Below are positions 10,701 to 19,965 of a DNA stretch of 64,000 nt, piece after piece. The notes beneath the pieces are model-generated. The model made no database searches and had not been told where the DNA came from. It saw nothing but the letters and a program-made list of their open reading frames with translations. Origin of the DNA: Scheffersomyces stipitis CBS 6054 (lineage: Eukaryota > Ascomycota > Pichiomycetes > Serinales > Debaryomycetaceae); assembly GCF_000209165.1 (NCBI RefSeq), contig NC_009043.1, forward strand, positions 1,364,001-1,428,000, in the 5' to 3' direction. A program made the translations under genes and the position numbers. Position 1 is the stretch's first letter; every line of letters starts with the position of its first letter.

Positions 10701-12288
10701 CTCTCAAGTTGAAAAACAGCCAACGAAGTCTCCTCCCAAGAGGAAAAGTAGTTCTCCTGTTAATGTGGAGCGTTCTGGCATTCAGTTTGGCGAAAATGAT
10801 GAATCGAATCCGTTCCTTTTAGATACTTCTAAAGCACAGACTCCAGTTACCGAAGTTTTGCACAAATCCCGTGAAATTGAGCCAGAAATTCAAGCAAGAA
10901 ATCCTCAGAGGCTTCTTGATAGAGCTGCAATTAGTGATTCAACAGAAGAATTTAGTCCGGAGACTTCTCCCATAAAGAAAATGAAGAAGAAGGCATCTTT
11001 TGGAATACTTCCTACTACAAATGTGAAAAATACACCAACCAGTGCTTCTTCAAATCCTACAATAGATACTGCAAAAGACAATACAAAGAAGATCAAGAAG
11101 AAGAAGTCATGGGGATGGTTGAGAGAACGTTCAGCCAGTCTTTCGTCTATAGATGCTCAAAACTTACCGCCTCTTCCTGAAAACAAGAGTGCTCCATCAA
11201 GATCATTTTCGAATCCTGAAATTGCATCTACTGATCTGGAAGATGAGGATATGGAAACGACTCCTAGAAGAACAGCAAGTGCTGGAACTCACACTGATTC
11301 TTCTGGAAAAGAGAACTTGATTTCCAAATTTTTCAAGAAGAAAAAGGCTCCAGCCAGTGTTGGCAATGGAAATAGATCAAGTGCTTCATCTATCCGTAGT
11401 GTAGAGTCCAAGGAATCTGGAGTTACAGTGGACTACGAGTCGGATTCTGATATTAAGCTAGTGAAGAAAAGTACAGGGTTGTTCAAGAAAAAGAGCAAGG
11501 TCAAGCTCTTGGAAAAGGAAAGGGAGAAGGTCAAGTCTACTTTAGACAGCTTGGATCTTGATTTGAAGAGAGAATTAAACTCTCCTGATATGGAAATTGA
11601 TACAGACAGCTACTTTGCTCACAACAAAGAAAATGTCACTCCAGTTGAGCCAAAGGCTGTGGCAATGGACAAAGAGAAAGAAAAGACTGAGAGTGTCGAA
11701 TTTCATAAGGAAGAAAGTCCGGAAATACAAACCATTGAAACTCCTGCTCTACTAGAACTAGAGAATGAAGGCTTGGAAAATGATGAAATGAATGAAGAAG
11801 AGAGCAAACCACTGACTACTCTTGAAGTTCAAGAGAAATTGAAAAAATCAATAAAGAGAACTTCAAAGGCTAACCAGCCTATTGAGTTCACTGATTCAGC
11901 CTTTGGATTTCCCTTGCCTCCGCCTTCACAGTCTACGTTGATAATGCTTGACTATCGATTCCCAGTGCATGTTGAACGTGCCATTTACCGTTTATCGCAT
12001 TTGAAGTTGGCCAACCCCAAAAGATCGTTGAGAGAGCAAGTGTTGCTTTCCAACTTCATGTATGCCTATCTTAACTTAGTAGATCATACGTTGCATATGG
12101 AACATATGTCCAATGGAGTCAGTCTAGACTTAGAAGAAGAGGATGAAAATGAAGAGAATGGGGCTCAGTTTGGTGACAATATTATTCAAGACGGAGACGA
12201 TGAAGTGTTGCCAAACGGTGAACCCATACACATTGACTTGGATATAGTTGATGTTGAAAACATTAATACTTCTAGCATTGAAGTATAG
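7705..12288 (+). CDS. ZDS1: Zds1/Zds2-family regulator of Cdc55-PP2A and polarity
   Basis: Zds proteins bind the Cdc55 form of PP2A and control mitotic entry and exit, polarity and stress responses. The family is recognised from the C-terminal Zds_C domain at about residues 1392-1467 (GFPLPPPSQSTL, VERAIYRLSHLKL, NPKRSLREQVLLSNFMYAYL), which is nearly invariant in fungi. The N-terminus also carries the family motif KKMVAALKRLSIG. Between them the protein is low-complexity: Ser-rich segments, many SP/TP sites, a Gln/His-rich region (about 610-800) with a poly-Q core, and Lys-rich SPRKSPKKSP and KKMKKK blocks. At 1527 aa it is much longer than S. cerevisiae Zds1 (about 915 aa). Several in-frame CTG codons sit inside serine runs (SSSS-CTG-STT), consistent with CUG read as serine. 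Confidence 0.92.
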   Translation: MSLPNSSFQNYESAVQDIEQEKKMVAALKRLSIGNMMSYDPDLPPMLEDIDSTYKQALFDDQDVAPIPMSKSPPSSSSSLSTTPSPPSDPLPTDASTPSPPHHKQSLRRQQSITRKGSITSRQPHIDPDRNSVATLESADEYYDAEDSDVLDPSSLLWVPANLHPQVNPDSFKNLVKSQVEEIMERKLSRKSSMSRKSSLSSTTREEVATETAVDEEKAKTSPRKLPENKRDSITSQPNRFSNPSLRDLTNELEKLTKMAGMNATDAVTLARTLSSTSLGYTDVEIMAFDEMASPPHTSPQGTLRRIVDLNNSDNNVDDDSDEIGDPDSPTRIHSTSSPPMSPPSKSTLQIQQRLQQKFQMAYNMSESSPSSPQSRSSLNLSRSQLQDFALKRSRRPDYRKHSVSSGSSSQSTVVPVVPVEGSSKVQLNHGRNTDLRHLSGHGEVTGARSSTPPPQVPPKTMKSSSSTLKASSNAQKLSLNAQKLPVRRDSNSRDSQLLFSYRAPVEQAAPSTSVRGGESPYPTSQRSLAQIEKQFSGKYGPTSLSAKKASQAMLGRQDGSKTVDIERQRRHEQKSLMTGSSPYHRSGYPPQQKAHPSGSSTSLSQRPQGMIPQSQPQSHHQHQHRHLPPQQPLRGLQQQPHQSIQQQQQQQPLSLQQQIQQIQQQQYLQQQQQQQQQQQQQYLQQHQHQQQKYPSHSVQQQMPYPQQQQRQQPEQKRTRHHYRSHQGQVDPQLLHRQQNPIQHLQQQLPQQQFLSQQMLHQQQHQLRTPISQQKAQRTLHQPYVVPSQVKSNQLSQNLDMLRSEINEFKESLNKTELPSSSAMRSHNQQPRNIASSPTNEAHDADFSFESTYQDLSYEDSLGIEKQVLEELGKHDGHHRYEARTIAGKEQVPDTDQSKRISPRKSPKKSPNKHHVSPAKTGVSTTPEISPVKKVKSVTTTPDNSKNDSLTPDISPIKAAATSTPLKTSPEKCSVEVSHDEKARDENFIRIEQGSLPLSSQVEKQPTKSPPKRKSSSPVNVERSGIQFGENDESNPFLLDTSKAQTPVTEVLHKSREIEPEIQARNPQRLLDRAAISDSTEEFSPETSPIKKMKKKASFGILPTTNVKNTPTSASSNPTIDTAKDNTKKIKKKKSWGWLRERSASLSSIDAQNLPPLPENKSAPSRSFSNPEIASTDLEDEDMETTPRRTASAGTHTDSSGKENLISKFFKKKKAPASVGNGNRSSASSIRSVESKESGVTVDYESDSDIKLVKKSTGLFKKKSKVKLLEKEREKVKSTLDSLDLDLKRELNSPDMEIDTDSYFAHNKENVTPVEPKAVAMDKEKEKTESVEFHKEESPEIQTIETPALLELENEGLENDEMNEEESKPLTTLEVQEKLKKSIKRTSKANQPIEFTDSAFGFPLPPPSQSTLIMLDYRFPVHVERAIYRLSHLKLANPKRSLREQVLLSNFMYAYLNLVDHTLHMEHMSNGVSLDLEEEDENEENGAQFGDNIIQDGDDEVLPNGEPIHIDLDIVDVENINTSSIEV
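9640..9780 (+). repeat. CAG/CAA polyglutamine tract within ZDS1
   Basis: The sequence is an imperfect run of mixed CAG and CAA codons encoding glutamine blocks at about ZDS1 residues 646-692, interrupted by Leu, Tyr, Ile and His. Alternating codons limit slippage, but the longest block (about 9715-9750) is a likely site of length variation between strains. Confidence 0.85.
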
Positions 12289-13032
12289 ACGCTAGCATTT
12301 GTCCTCTGGACGCCCTTATACATACAGTTAATCTAAATGCATATAATTACGAAAACACGGTGTAGATATAGACGAGTTTCTGTATTTCGATGGTGATGTA
12401 TAAAAATTGTTCTGCTTGTGTCCTAGATACACATTCTTTGTTTGCACCCATTGTCCCAAATAGAGTTGAATGTTGCACAGCCGAAAATGAACCGAGGAAC
12501 AAGTAGGAAACAAATACATCGAATTACATATTTGAAAATGTAAGCACTCAAAAAGCAACCCACACAACAGCAACAAATTAGATGGCAATTTTACCGTACC
12601 ACTCGAAAATCTCCTGACACCACCCAAATTCACTTATTCTATCTTCCACTTATTTGCTTCCATCGATACGAAACTCGCCTGTACACAAGAATCAGACAAT
12701 ATCGCGTAGACAGAAAAAATAACACTACAAAAAGTTGACAGATTCTGAATCAATTTTTATATTTGGTAATTCTTTTCTTCACGACCACCTTCGCTAGAAA
12801 CTAACATTTCATATCTCAGATACACATATCATAGAAATAGACATATACTGTTCAGTCATTTTATTCAGATACTGCATCGGATATCAATACTACAACAACT
12901 ACTTTCTTACTTGATATCTCATTGATAGATCAATTTTCAAATTCATATTGAAGAGTTCATTTACTCCTCGTTCTGTATTGTTCTATTGATTATTGTTTAT
13001 AATCCTGATTTTTCTTTGTATCTTCATTTGAG
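12289..13032. other. Intergenic between ZDS1 and SCS7
   Basis: About 740 bp holding the ZDS1 terminator region and the SCS7 promoter. It is A/T-rich in the right half. A 101-codon minus-strand frame (12328-12633) has no recognisable domain and ordinary non-coding composition. Nothing else is seen. Confidence 0.5.
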
Positions 13033-14163
13033 ATGGCCAGAACTTTACCCCTTGTTTCTTCCAAAGAAGTTGAGAAACACAATAGCAAGAAAAGCTGCTG
13101 GGTTACCTTATACGACAGAAAGGTGTATGATGTTACTAACTTCTTGAACGAACATCCAGCTGGCGGCGATCTCATCTTGCCTTATGCTGGTAAAGACGTG
13201 ACCAAGATTATGGCTGACTCTGTTTCACATGAACATTCGGAATCTGCCTACGAGATGTTGGATGACGGCATGTTGGTGGGCTACTTGGCTACTGCTGCTG
13301 AAGAGAACGATTTGTTGAACAACAAGAATAAGACGGCCGTGGAGGTCAAGTTGTCGAATAGTGAAGACTCCGATATCTATGAGTTCCATGACAAGTTGCC
13401 TGCTGCTGAGAAGATGTCTATTCAGACGGACTACGACGACGATATCAAGAAACACAAGTTCTTGGACTTGAATAAGCCGTTGTTGATGCAGGTTTTGTTT
13501 GGAGGTTTTTCCAAGGACTTCTACTTGGACCAGGTTCATAGACCCAGGCACTACGGTAAGGGCTCTGCCCCATTGTTTGGCAATTTCTTGGAACCTCTTT
13601 CCTTAACTCCATGGTGGCTTGTACCTACGGTATGGTTGCCTCCAAATCTCTATTTGTTCTACTTGGGATTCACAAACCAATCGAAGGTTATTGCTCTTTC
13701 TCTTTGGGTGATGGGCTTGTTCGTATGGACTTTTGTAGAGTACTGTTTGCATAGATTCTTGTTCCATTTGGACCACTACTTGCCCGACCATCCTGCTGCC
13801 TTGGCGTTGCACTTCTTGTTGCATGGAATCCACCACTATTTGCCTATGGATGGATACAGATTGGTTTTGCCTCCAACGTTGTTTGTCTTTTTGGCCTATC
13901 CATTCTACAGACTCGTCTTTGGCATATTCCCCTTCTACATGGCTTGTTCGGGCTTTGCTGGTGGCACTTTGGGCTACATCATGTACGACGTCACCCACTA
14001 CGTGTTGCACCATACAAACTTGCCTTCCTACCTTCAAGAATTAAAGACCTATCACTTGGAGCACCACTACAAGAACTACGAGTTGGGTTTCGGCGTCACC
14101 AGTAAGTTCTGGGACGTTATTTTTGAAACAGAAATCACTTCCACCTTCCAAAAAAGAAACTGA
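13033..14163 (+). CDS. SCS7: Sphingolipid fatty acid 2-hydroxylase
   Basis: Scs7 adds the 2-hydroxyl group to the very-long-chain fatty acid of ceramide in the ER membrane. The 376-aa product has the usual order: an N-terminal cytochrome b5 domain (about residues 5-80, heme motif EHPAGGD), then an integral-membrane di-iron hydroxylase domain with histidine boxes HRFLFH, HGIHH, HYVLHH and HLEHHY at about residues 240-350. Hydrophobic segments lie around 195-245 and 285-320. Its length matches S. cerevisiae Scs7 (384 aa). The ATG at 13033 directly precedes the b5 fold, as in the family. No intron or damage is seen. Confidence 0.95.
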   Translation: MARTLPLVSSKEVEKHNSKKSCWVTLYDRKVYDVTNFLNEHPAGGDLILPYAGKDVTKIMADSVSHEHSESAYEMLDDGMLVGYLATAAEENDLLNNKNKTAVEVKLSNSEDSDIYEFHDKLPAAEKMSIQTDYDDDIKKHKFLDLNKPLLMQVLFGGFSKDFYLDQVHRPRHYGKGSAPLFGNFLEPLSLTPWWLVPTVWLPPNLYLFYLGFTNQSKVIALSLWVMGLFVWTFVEYCLHRFLFHLDHYLPDHPAALALHFLLHGIHHYLPMDGYRLVLPPTLFVFLAYPFYRLVFGIFPFYMACSGFAGGTLGYIMYDVTHYVLHHTNLPSYLQELKTYHLEHHYKNYELGFGVTSKFWDVIFETEITSTFQKRN

Positions 14164-14360
14164 TTTTTAAAAATCGAATTTAGATCGTTAAGTGTTATGA
14201 AAAATCTAATGGTACCGTGCTATATCTGTCCATGTAATTAGTCTATGGTTTTTATATTTTTTACATACTATCTATTTGCATACAACTATATGCCTTAATC
14301 CTTCGTGGCAATGATATGGTTTGTTTTTGTCTTAATAATACAATATTTAGAAATGAAAGT

Positions 14361-15950
14361 TTATTGGTAATGCCGCAATGTGTACGAATCTGCCTTTAAC
14401 GCTGTGGATCCGTTGTTCAAGAAATGAAAGTTGACAGTTTTGATATTGCTGAAGTCGTCTTCTATGGGCATCACATTAGAGGGAACCTTTTTCCTCTTCG
14501 ATGTCCATGAAATGCTTTCTGTTCTGACTTCGTTTCTAATTCTGTTTTCAAAGATATTCTTAAGCTTGGTCTTTTTCTGGGCTTCTTCTTCGCGAAGATC
14601 ACCATACGACTGTATAACATCTTTGTAGTATCGGACGGGTCCTCCGCCATCGCCTCCTGTTGTAAGGTATTTTAACGATTCAAGATACTTGTTGACTGAA
14701 AATCCCTCAGATGTGATAATATCTGAAGTATCCAATGACTCTTCATGTTCCTCTTCTTCATTTTCATCTTCATTTTCATCTTCATTTATCTCATCGTCAA
14801 ATTCATAGTTGTATCGTATCTTTTCGAATAAGTCTTCACAGTGGTCATAGACATCCACATAGAGGTCAGAGTCCACTTTTCTGTATGGAGAAGAGTCTTC
14901 CGCCTCCAATGCCAGAAGAAGAATGTGTTGCCACGTAACAGGACTTTTCTGAGTCTGGTGAGTGATATAACTCAGTACGTTGTTCAACACCTGATCGATT
15001 TTATCTGCTAGCTTAAAGCTCATCTGCTTCACTCTAACATTCTCATATATATCATCTTTGGTTTCCAAATACGGCTCGAGATGTCCCGATTGCTTCATCG
15101 CAAATATACGTTTATGGATCCTTGACTCTATGGTTGAAGCAATTTCGTTCACCAAGTCACTCTTACTATTGGTGATCTTTTCCGTGAAAGTGACTTTCCT
15201 AATGGGCATCGTTTTTAGCAGAATTACCCTTTCGTCTTCATCTGTATTGTCACTTATATCCTCTAAATATTCACGGTGTTCTCGACCAGTTTCCTGGGTG
15301 AGTTGAGATTGTGTTTCCTGAGTATCTTGTGACTCTTGGGTATATTGAGTTTCGGGAAATTCACCACTGGCATCTACAAATACATCGCCATCACCATCGC
15401 CATCACCATCGCCATCGCCATCAAATTCCAGCGGAAGCTCGTTGTCTTCCAATACTTTTGTGACATCTGGCATTGAAGGTGTTGATGTAGGTAGGGGACT
15501 CAGAAGATGAGATACAGCAGAATCAAATTCAGGCTCAGACTCAGAATACTCAATCTCAGCACCCACACCCGCATCTGAGCCTGGATCTGAGTCATTTATG
15601 GTTTCTTTCATATGAATCTTTTTCTTATGTTGGCTATTCCACCAAGCTTTTGACATTTTCAAGATAAGAGACTTATCGAGACGTCTTCTTCTTTCTGCCA
15701 CGTCAAGGTAATCAGCATCGATATCTTTTCCAAAATAGTCATTTCCAATACAGTTGTCAGCGTATATAAAGGTAGTCTTTGGAACAGGCACTTGGCTGAA
15801 CGGAATTGGCCAGTAACTCCAATTGGTCTTGGGGAAGCACGGATTTATTCTTCTAAGTAGTATTGAGGAATAGAGATGAATCGCCAAATCCCCCCGATAG
15901 TCATTTTCGAGGAGGTTTAAGATCTCGTTTCTTTCCGAACGTGTGGCCAT
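14361..15950 (-). CDS. RRN9: RRN9-like RNA polymerase I upstream activating factor subunit
   Basis: The N-terminal 75 residues (NDYRGDLAIHLYSSILLRR, then FPKTNWSYWPIPFSQVPVP) resemble the RRN9 domain, found in a subunit of the UAF complex that binds the upstream element of rDNA promoters for RNA polymerase I. The rest of the 529-aa protein is mostly acidic and disordered: a Ser/Asp/Glu-rich section, a short (Asp-Gly) repeat at about residues 177-189, a TQE repeat, a helical central part (about 250-360), and a second acidic block near 400. It is longer than S. cerevisiae Rrn9 (365 aa), mainly through acidic insertions. The assignment rests on the N-terminal domain only. The gene converges with SCS7, 197 bp apart. 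Confidence 0.65.
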   Translation of the reverse strand: MATRSERNEILNLLENDYRGDLAIHLYSSILLRRINPCFPKTNWSYWPIPFSQVPVPKTTFIYADNCIGNDYFGKDIDADYLDVAERRRRLDKSLILKMSKAWWNSQHKKKIHMKETINDSDPGSDAGVGAEIEYSESEPEFDSAVSHLLSPLPTSTPSMPDVTKVLEDNELPLEFDGDGDGDGDGDGDVFVDASGEFPETQYTQESQDTQETQSQLTQETGREHREYLEDISDNTDEDERVILLKTMPIRKVTFTEKITNSKSDLVNEIASTIESRIHKRIFAMKQSGHLEPYLETKDDIYENVRVKQMSFKLADKIDQVLNNVLSYITHQTQKSPVTWQHILLLALEAEDSSPYRKVDSDLYVDVYDHCEDLFEKIRYNYEFDDEINEDENEDENEEEEHEESLDTSDIITSEGFSVNKYLESLKYLTTGGDGGGPVRYYKDVIQSYGDLREEEAQKKTKLKNIFENRIRNEVRTESISWTSKRKKVPSNVMPIEDDFSNIKTVNFHFLNNGSTALKADSYTLRHYQ

Positions 15951-16275
15951 TTTGTTTTCATATAAACATTTCTTGTCTTAGCATAAGCTTAGGGATTTAT
16001 GGTAGTTGTTCATAGTGCATTTTTCAGGTTCAAATGGTAGATTGTTTTTCAGAGATGAGTTGCGCATTTCCACTTTGGGAACAAAAATTTGTCGCAGCCA
16101 TTTACTTGGAACATGTGAGTAGTTCAACGAAAATGCATGCCCAATAGTTATCAGGTAGATAGTCTTTAGCATAGCCGTGGAGATAAACGTTTATCATATT
16201 TGCACAGCTTCTTACTGTTTTCGTAATATAGATATGTCTATTAGTTACTCATTCACTTACATACATAACGTTAGA
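15951..16275. other. Short intergenic region between RRN9-like gene and BOR1
   Basis: 325 bp that must contain the promoter of the minus-strand RRN9-like gene and the 3' end of BOR1. No gene or clear site is seen. Confidence 0.5.
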
Positions 16276-17973
16276 TCAACTGCTTTCACTTTCCCGTATC
16301 TGGACCATCTCGTGTTCCTCTGCATTAATATCGTCGTAGTTTCCTTTTTCCTCGTCCACCCAGTGCTTTTTGCTTTCCTTCACTATTTGTACAATATTCA
16401 AGTTCCGAATGATAAGCTCATCGGCTACTTCTCCATCTAGATGTTCCAATTCCTCCTTTGGAATAATCCAGGGCCATACCCATTTGGAACAAATGGCAAA
16501 AAACATAAGTACCCCTGGGAAGCCAACAGCGCCTTTAGTACAAGTTATAGCGAACTCCAGTAAACCAGCAATAACCTGCAACAACAAGTAGATGTAGAAC
16601 CACTTCTTGTTCTTGATATTGTGAATGTCTTTGAACATCCGTGGACATGTAGGATCAGACTCGACATACTCGCTGTCCAAGAACAAGTATCTGATCTTGT
16701 TGGTTATCGGATTGCCATGTAATCCTGTCAAGCCCATAACGAAAAACAAACCTGCTAGTACAGCTTGTGGAATTAAACCTAGCACTACTAGGAAAGGTCT
16801 AGTCATCATCACGAATGTTATCAAGCCCTGAGCTGTGTTCGTCACTCTTTGCTCTACGACAGAAACAACCTTGCCATGTTTATTGTGAACAAGCAATGAG
16901 TCCGTGTGCAAGGGAGCTTGAGGAATAAGACCATTCGGAGCAGGTATACCTATGATTCCAGCGACTCCAGTTGTTATTCCCAATAAGGCAAAGTCCCAAT
17001 GGAACGAAGAAGGTTTGGTAAGAGGATAATCGCTCAGCTGACACATTAGAGACGAGACGTTATGGTCAAAGTAGAACAAAAACGTCAAGAGAACTGCAAA
17101 CGGAAGCGCTAGAAACACATCTGCTACAGCAATATTCTCACCTGGCCAGAAATGAACAAACCAGCCGTGTGATCTATCCAGCCCCGCATAAGTAGGTTGG
17201 AACGATTTAGTGATAGGTAATCTCGCAAGTTCAGTTTTGTCGAGCTTTCCACCAAAATGAATGAAGCCAGTGAAAAATACTACAGCTAAAGGTACACCGT
17301 AGTCCACAAAGAATTTTCTAGTCCAGTGCTTAAAGTAGTGCAAGTAGCTACCGAAAAGGAAACTGCCCACACCACAGATGACCATAAGAAGCGAAATCAT
17401 TACTGAACAATAGCCACTGGCCAAATCTACTGCGTCAAACTGTCGTCCGAGGATCTGAATCCCCTTCTGGATGTATACGATACATATGAAGAAGCCAAAA
17501 ACCTCACATGAGAACTTACTAATGATTTTTAAAAAGGCAATGTAGTTGCCTACAGCTATTATAATGTGGAAAACCATCGACCAGAGGTATATCCAGCACA
17601 TGAACGGGAAATACGGTGTCCCCCTTGGTTGAATAAGCTCGTAGACCGTATAGCTGAAAATCGATACTGGGCCAGTGACTCCTACAATACAGAGAGGCTG
17701 CCCAGAGAACAACCCAAACACTACACCTGCTATAGCAGTGCTTAGCAATACCTCATTGACTCCATATGCACTGTTGGTCTTGTCAAACATGTCTTGAGCA
17801 AACGCTATGGCTGGTAGCAAATTAGTGAAAAATACAAATGTCGTAGATGGAACTACTCTGTAGTTAAAAGCATCAGCGAAGTCCGATTTATAGTACGGCA
17901 ACCGGCTCTTGATGTCGTTGTAGATACCGTAGCCCCAATAGCTGAAGGGATTGGAAAGCCGGCGAATTCCCAT
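16276..17973 (-). CDS. BOR1: Borate/anion efflux transporter of the SLC4 (HCO3-) family
   Basis: The 565-aa protein belongs to the SLC4-type anion exchanger family. The yeast member Bor1 exports borate at the plasma membrane and affects vacuolar sorting. Length is close to S. cerevisiae Bor1 (576 aa). Family features: the start (residues 9-31) leads into YRVVPSTTFVFFTNLLPA, followed by LCIVGVTGPVSIFSYTVYEL, PFAVLLTFLFYFDHNVSS, and the DFALLGITTGVAGIIGIPAPNGLIPQAPLHT loop. About 11-13 hydrophobic segments are apparent, with a charged C-terminal tail (EEHEMVQIRES). No damage is visible. Confidence 0.93.
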   Translation of the reverse strand: MGIRRLSNPFSYWGYGIYNDIKSRLPYYKSDFADAFNYRVVPSTTFVFFTNLLPAIAFAQDMFDKTNSAYGVNEVLLSTAIAGVVFGLFSGQPLCIVGVTGPVSIFSYTVYELIQPRGTPYFPFMCWIYLWSMVFHIIIAVGNYIAFLKIISKFSCEVFGFFICIVYIQKGIQILGRQFDAVDLASGYCSVMISLLMVICGVGSFLFGSYLHYFKHWTRKFFVDYGVPLAVVFFTGFIHFGGKLDKTELARLPITKSFQPTYAGLDRSHGWFVHFWPGENIAVADVFLALPFAVLLTFLFYFDHNVSSLMCQLSDYPLTKPSSFHWDFALLGITTGVAGIIGIPAPNGLIPQAPLHTDSLLVHNKHGKVVSVVEQRVTNTAQGLITFVMMTRPFLVVLGLIPQAVLAGLFFVMGLTGLHGNPITNKIRYLFLDSEYVESDPTCPRMFKDIHNIKNKKWFYIYLLLQVIAGLLEFAITCTKGAVGFPGVLMFFAICSKWVWPWIIPKEELEHLDGEVADELIIRNLNIVQIVKESKKHWVDEEKGNYDDINAEEHEMVQIRESESS

Positions 17974-18518
17974 ACTGCCAAAGATATTGTAGATCTGGTA
18001 CTCAAGATATTAAAAATTGGATATAGTATTGAATTTTAGTAGTTGCGAGTGCTATGGGAACAAATTGGATACCAATAGCTGAGATATCACGAATGAGTTG
18101 ATTAAGTATACTTATGTATCCTTCTATGAATTTCTACAAATTCATATAAATACCAGCAGCCAGAAGGAGTTATTTATATGAAATAATAAGCCAGATAATG
18201 TGAAAATAGGTAAATCCCGTCTTCACAGTATTTTTCTACACATCTAATCTTCACTATGACAGCAGTAGATTTTTTCTGGGTAGCGTTTCTTTTATCGGCT
18301 AGAGATGTCCTGCATTTTTGGGTGTAGACTGGAGAATCGAACCTTGCAAGCAGACGGAACGTGCGCCAGGGTCAGTCATAGGCCAGATAATCGCCGAGTC
18401 CAGGAATACAACCTATGTATGTATGAATTCTCATGGATACAAATGAATAATTGTCTTGTATTTGGTTAATAATTGAACTCATTACCGAGTCTACGAGATC
18501 TTTAACATTACAAAAGAA
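17974..18518. other. BOR1 upstream region with a perfect inverted repeat
   Basis: 545 bp between the BOR1 start and a LINE relic. It contains a perfect inverted repeat at 18125-18146 (arms TATGAATTT and AAATTCATA, loop CTAC). No gene is seen. Confidence 0.5.
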
Positions 18519-19756
18519 TTTTTTTCGCAAAATCCAACCTTATTACAAAATAATCTTCCTCCAATCCATATCGAAGGGTGGAGGAAATCCTAGGATAAAA
18601 ACCTCCGAATAATATTACCTAAAAACTAGGTGATATCCTTAGAAAGCTGTAGAAAACTGAGCAACGGTATAAGCTACAGGACTTGTAAGATTGTTTAAGT
18701 AAGACGTCTGACTGCAGAATCGATGCCCAAGAAGAAAGTGTTGACAGAGAGAATGATTCCCTCTCTTCACTGCTCCGTCGTCGAACTTGAAATAAGTAGA
18801 CGGTAAATCGATTTAGAAATAGGAATTCATCCAGAGGAAGATTAAACTTACCAATGATGTTGTTTAAATCTATGGTCATACCTTCAGGCCCTAACAAATG
18901 CTAGAAAGTGCGGCTAGCCTCACAGTCTTGTCATTTATGGTGAGAGTATTTCCGTCTTTCAATTGAGTGGAGACACATTACACAATCTTCAAGAACCTCC
19001 TGAACTCCACCGCGTTCTCGGTGGCCAAGGTGGACCCTGTGTAGTTCCTTAGTCCCTTTCGGATGAAGGAGTTGTGCTTTGTAGAGAACCTTCCAAAAAC
19101 TTTGTGTAATTTACCTGTAACAGAGGGAGCTTTTGAAGAAGCGTACAGAGCTACACGCCGGGACTTGTTGCTCGTATTTTGCCGATCGACGACTGAAGGT
19201 CGGTCGACCAATTCGGCTAGTATAGTGAGTATTCTAGGTTTTTTGGCTTTTTGGTTATTCTTGGTGTACAAGGTGAAGAGAGTCTTCTTGTTCTGGCAAT
19301 TTTGAGAGGCTTGTTGAAAACTCTAAGGAAGTGGAAAGGATTTCATTATTATCATTTGCAGCCATTTACTGATCCTGTACCTGTTATATCGCGTGACTGT
19401 GAAAAATTTTCGAAATCGAAGTTTCAAAACCTTCCATAGTGGAGCTAAAATGGGTCTGGTTCTGAATAATCAGTGCATCAATGACATTATCCGGTAGTTT
19501 AATCTGTTTCTCGGAAGTAGTTGACATCACTGGCTCGAAATAGGGCTCTTACCCGCCATTTTCATTGGCATCTGTTGACTCGCCATCGAGGCTCATCAGA
19601 TCAGAGGGTGCGACATCGTCGTGTGAATTTCGGTCAATATTTGGTACTTCTGGTTCATTCGAGTCTTGATATTAAAAGAATTCATCAGATATAACCCTTA
19701 GATGACACTCTAGCTGACTAATTGAACGTGTATCTGACATTATTGACATTTTTGAA
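18519..19756 (-). mobile_element. Internally deleted LINE relic
   Basis: A decayed relative of the neighbouring LINE on the same strand. From the left it has a T-run (poly(A) remnant on the minus strand, 18519-18525), a 3' UTR matching that of the full copy (hairpin-forming block around 18560-18640), and the C-terminal part of ORF2 (LGPEGM, LNNIIGKF, VYLFQVRRR readable at 18619-18897), with frameshifts beyond. Near 19,200-19,240 the match jumps to the start of ORF1, which runs to its ATG at 19740 with stops inside. Nearly all of ORF2 and most of ORF1 are therefore missing. Divergence and stops show it is older than the full copy. Confidence 0.8.
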
Positions 19757-19885
19757 TTTTTTTTTTTTGACGAAATGGCATGTATTACGACTAAAGTCTA
19801 ACCTATCTACTACAAAGTATATAAATCATCCTCTAATCCATACCGAATGGTGGAGGAAATCCTAGGATAAAAACCTCCGAGTGAA

Positions 19886-19906
19886 ATCACCTAAAAACTA
19901 GGTGAT
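19886..19906 (-). other. Hairpin in the LINE 3' UTR
   Basis: A perfect 8-bp inverted repeat (arms ATCACCTA and TAGGTGAT, 5-nt loop) lies about 115 nt before the poly(A) tract. The relic copy has it with one altered arm position (about 18615-18635). Many LINE reverse transcriptases recognise a 3' stem-loop of their own RNA, so this is a candidate recognition element. Confidence 0.5.
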
Positions 19907-19965
19907 ATCCTTAGAAAACTGTAGAAAACTGGACAACGGTATATGCTACCGGACTTGTAAAATGT

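Noticed and set aside
12328..12633. 101-codon minus-strand frame between ZDS1 and SCS7
   Set aside because: No domain, no codon bias, and it overlaps the expected ZDS1 terminator region.
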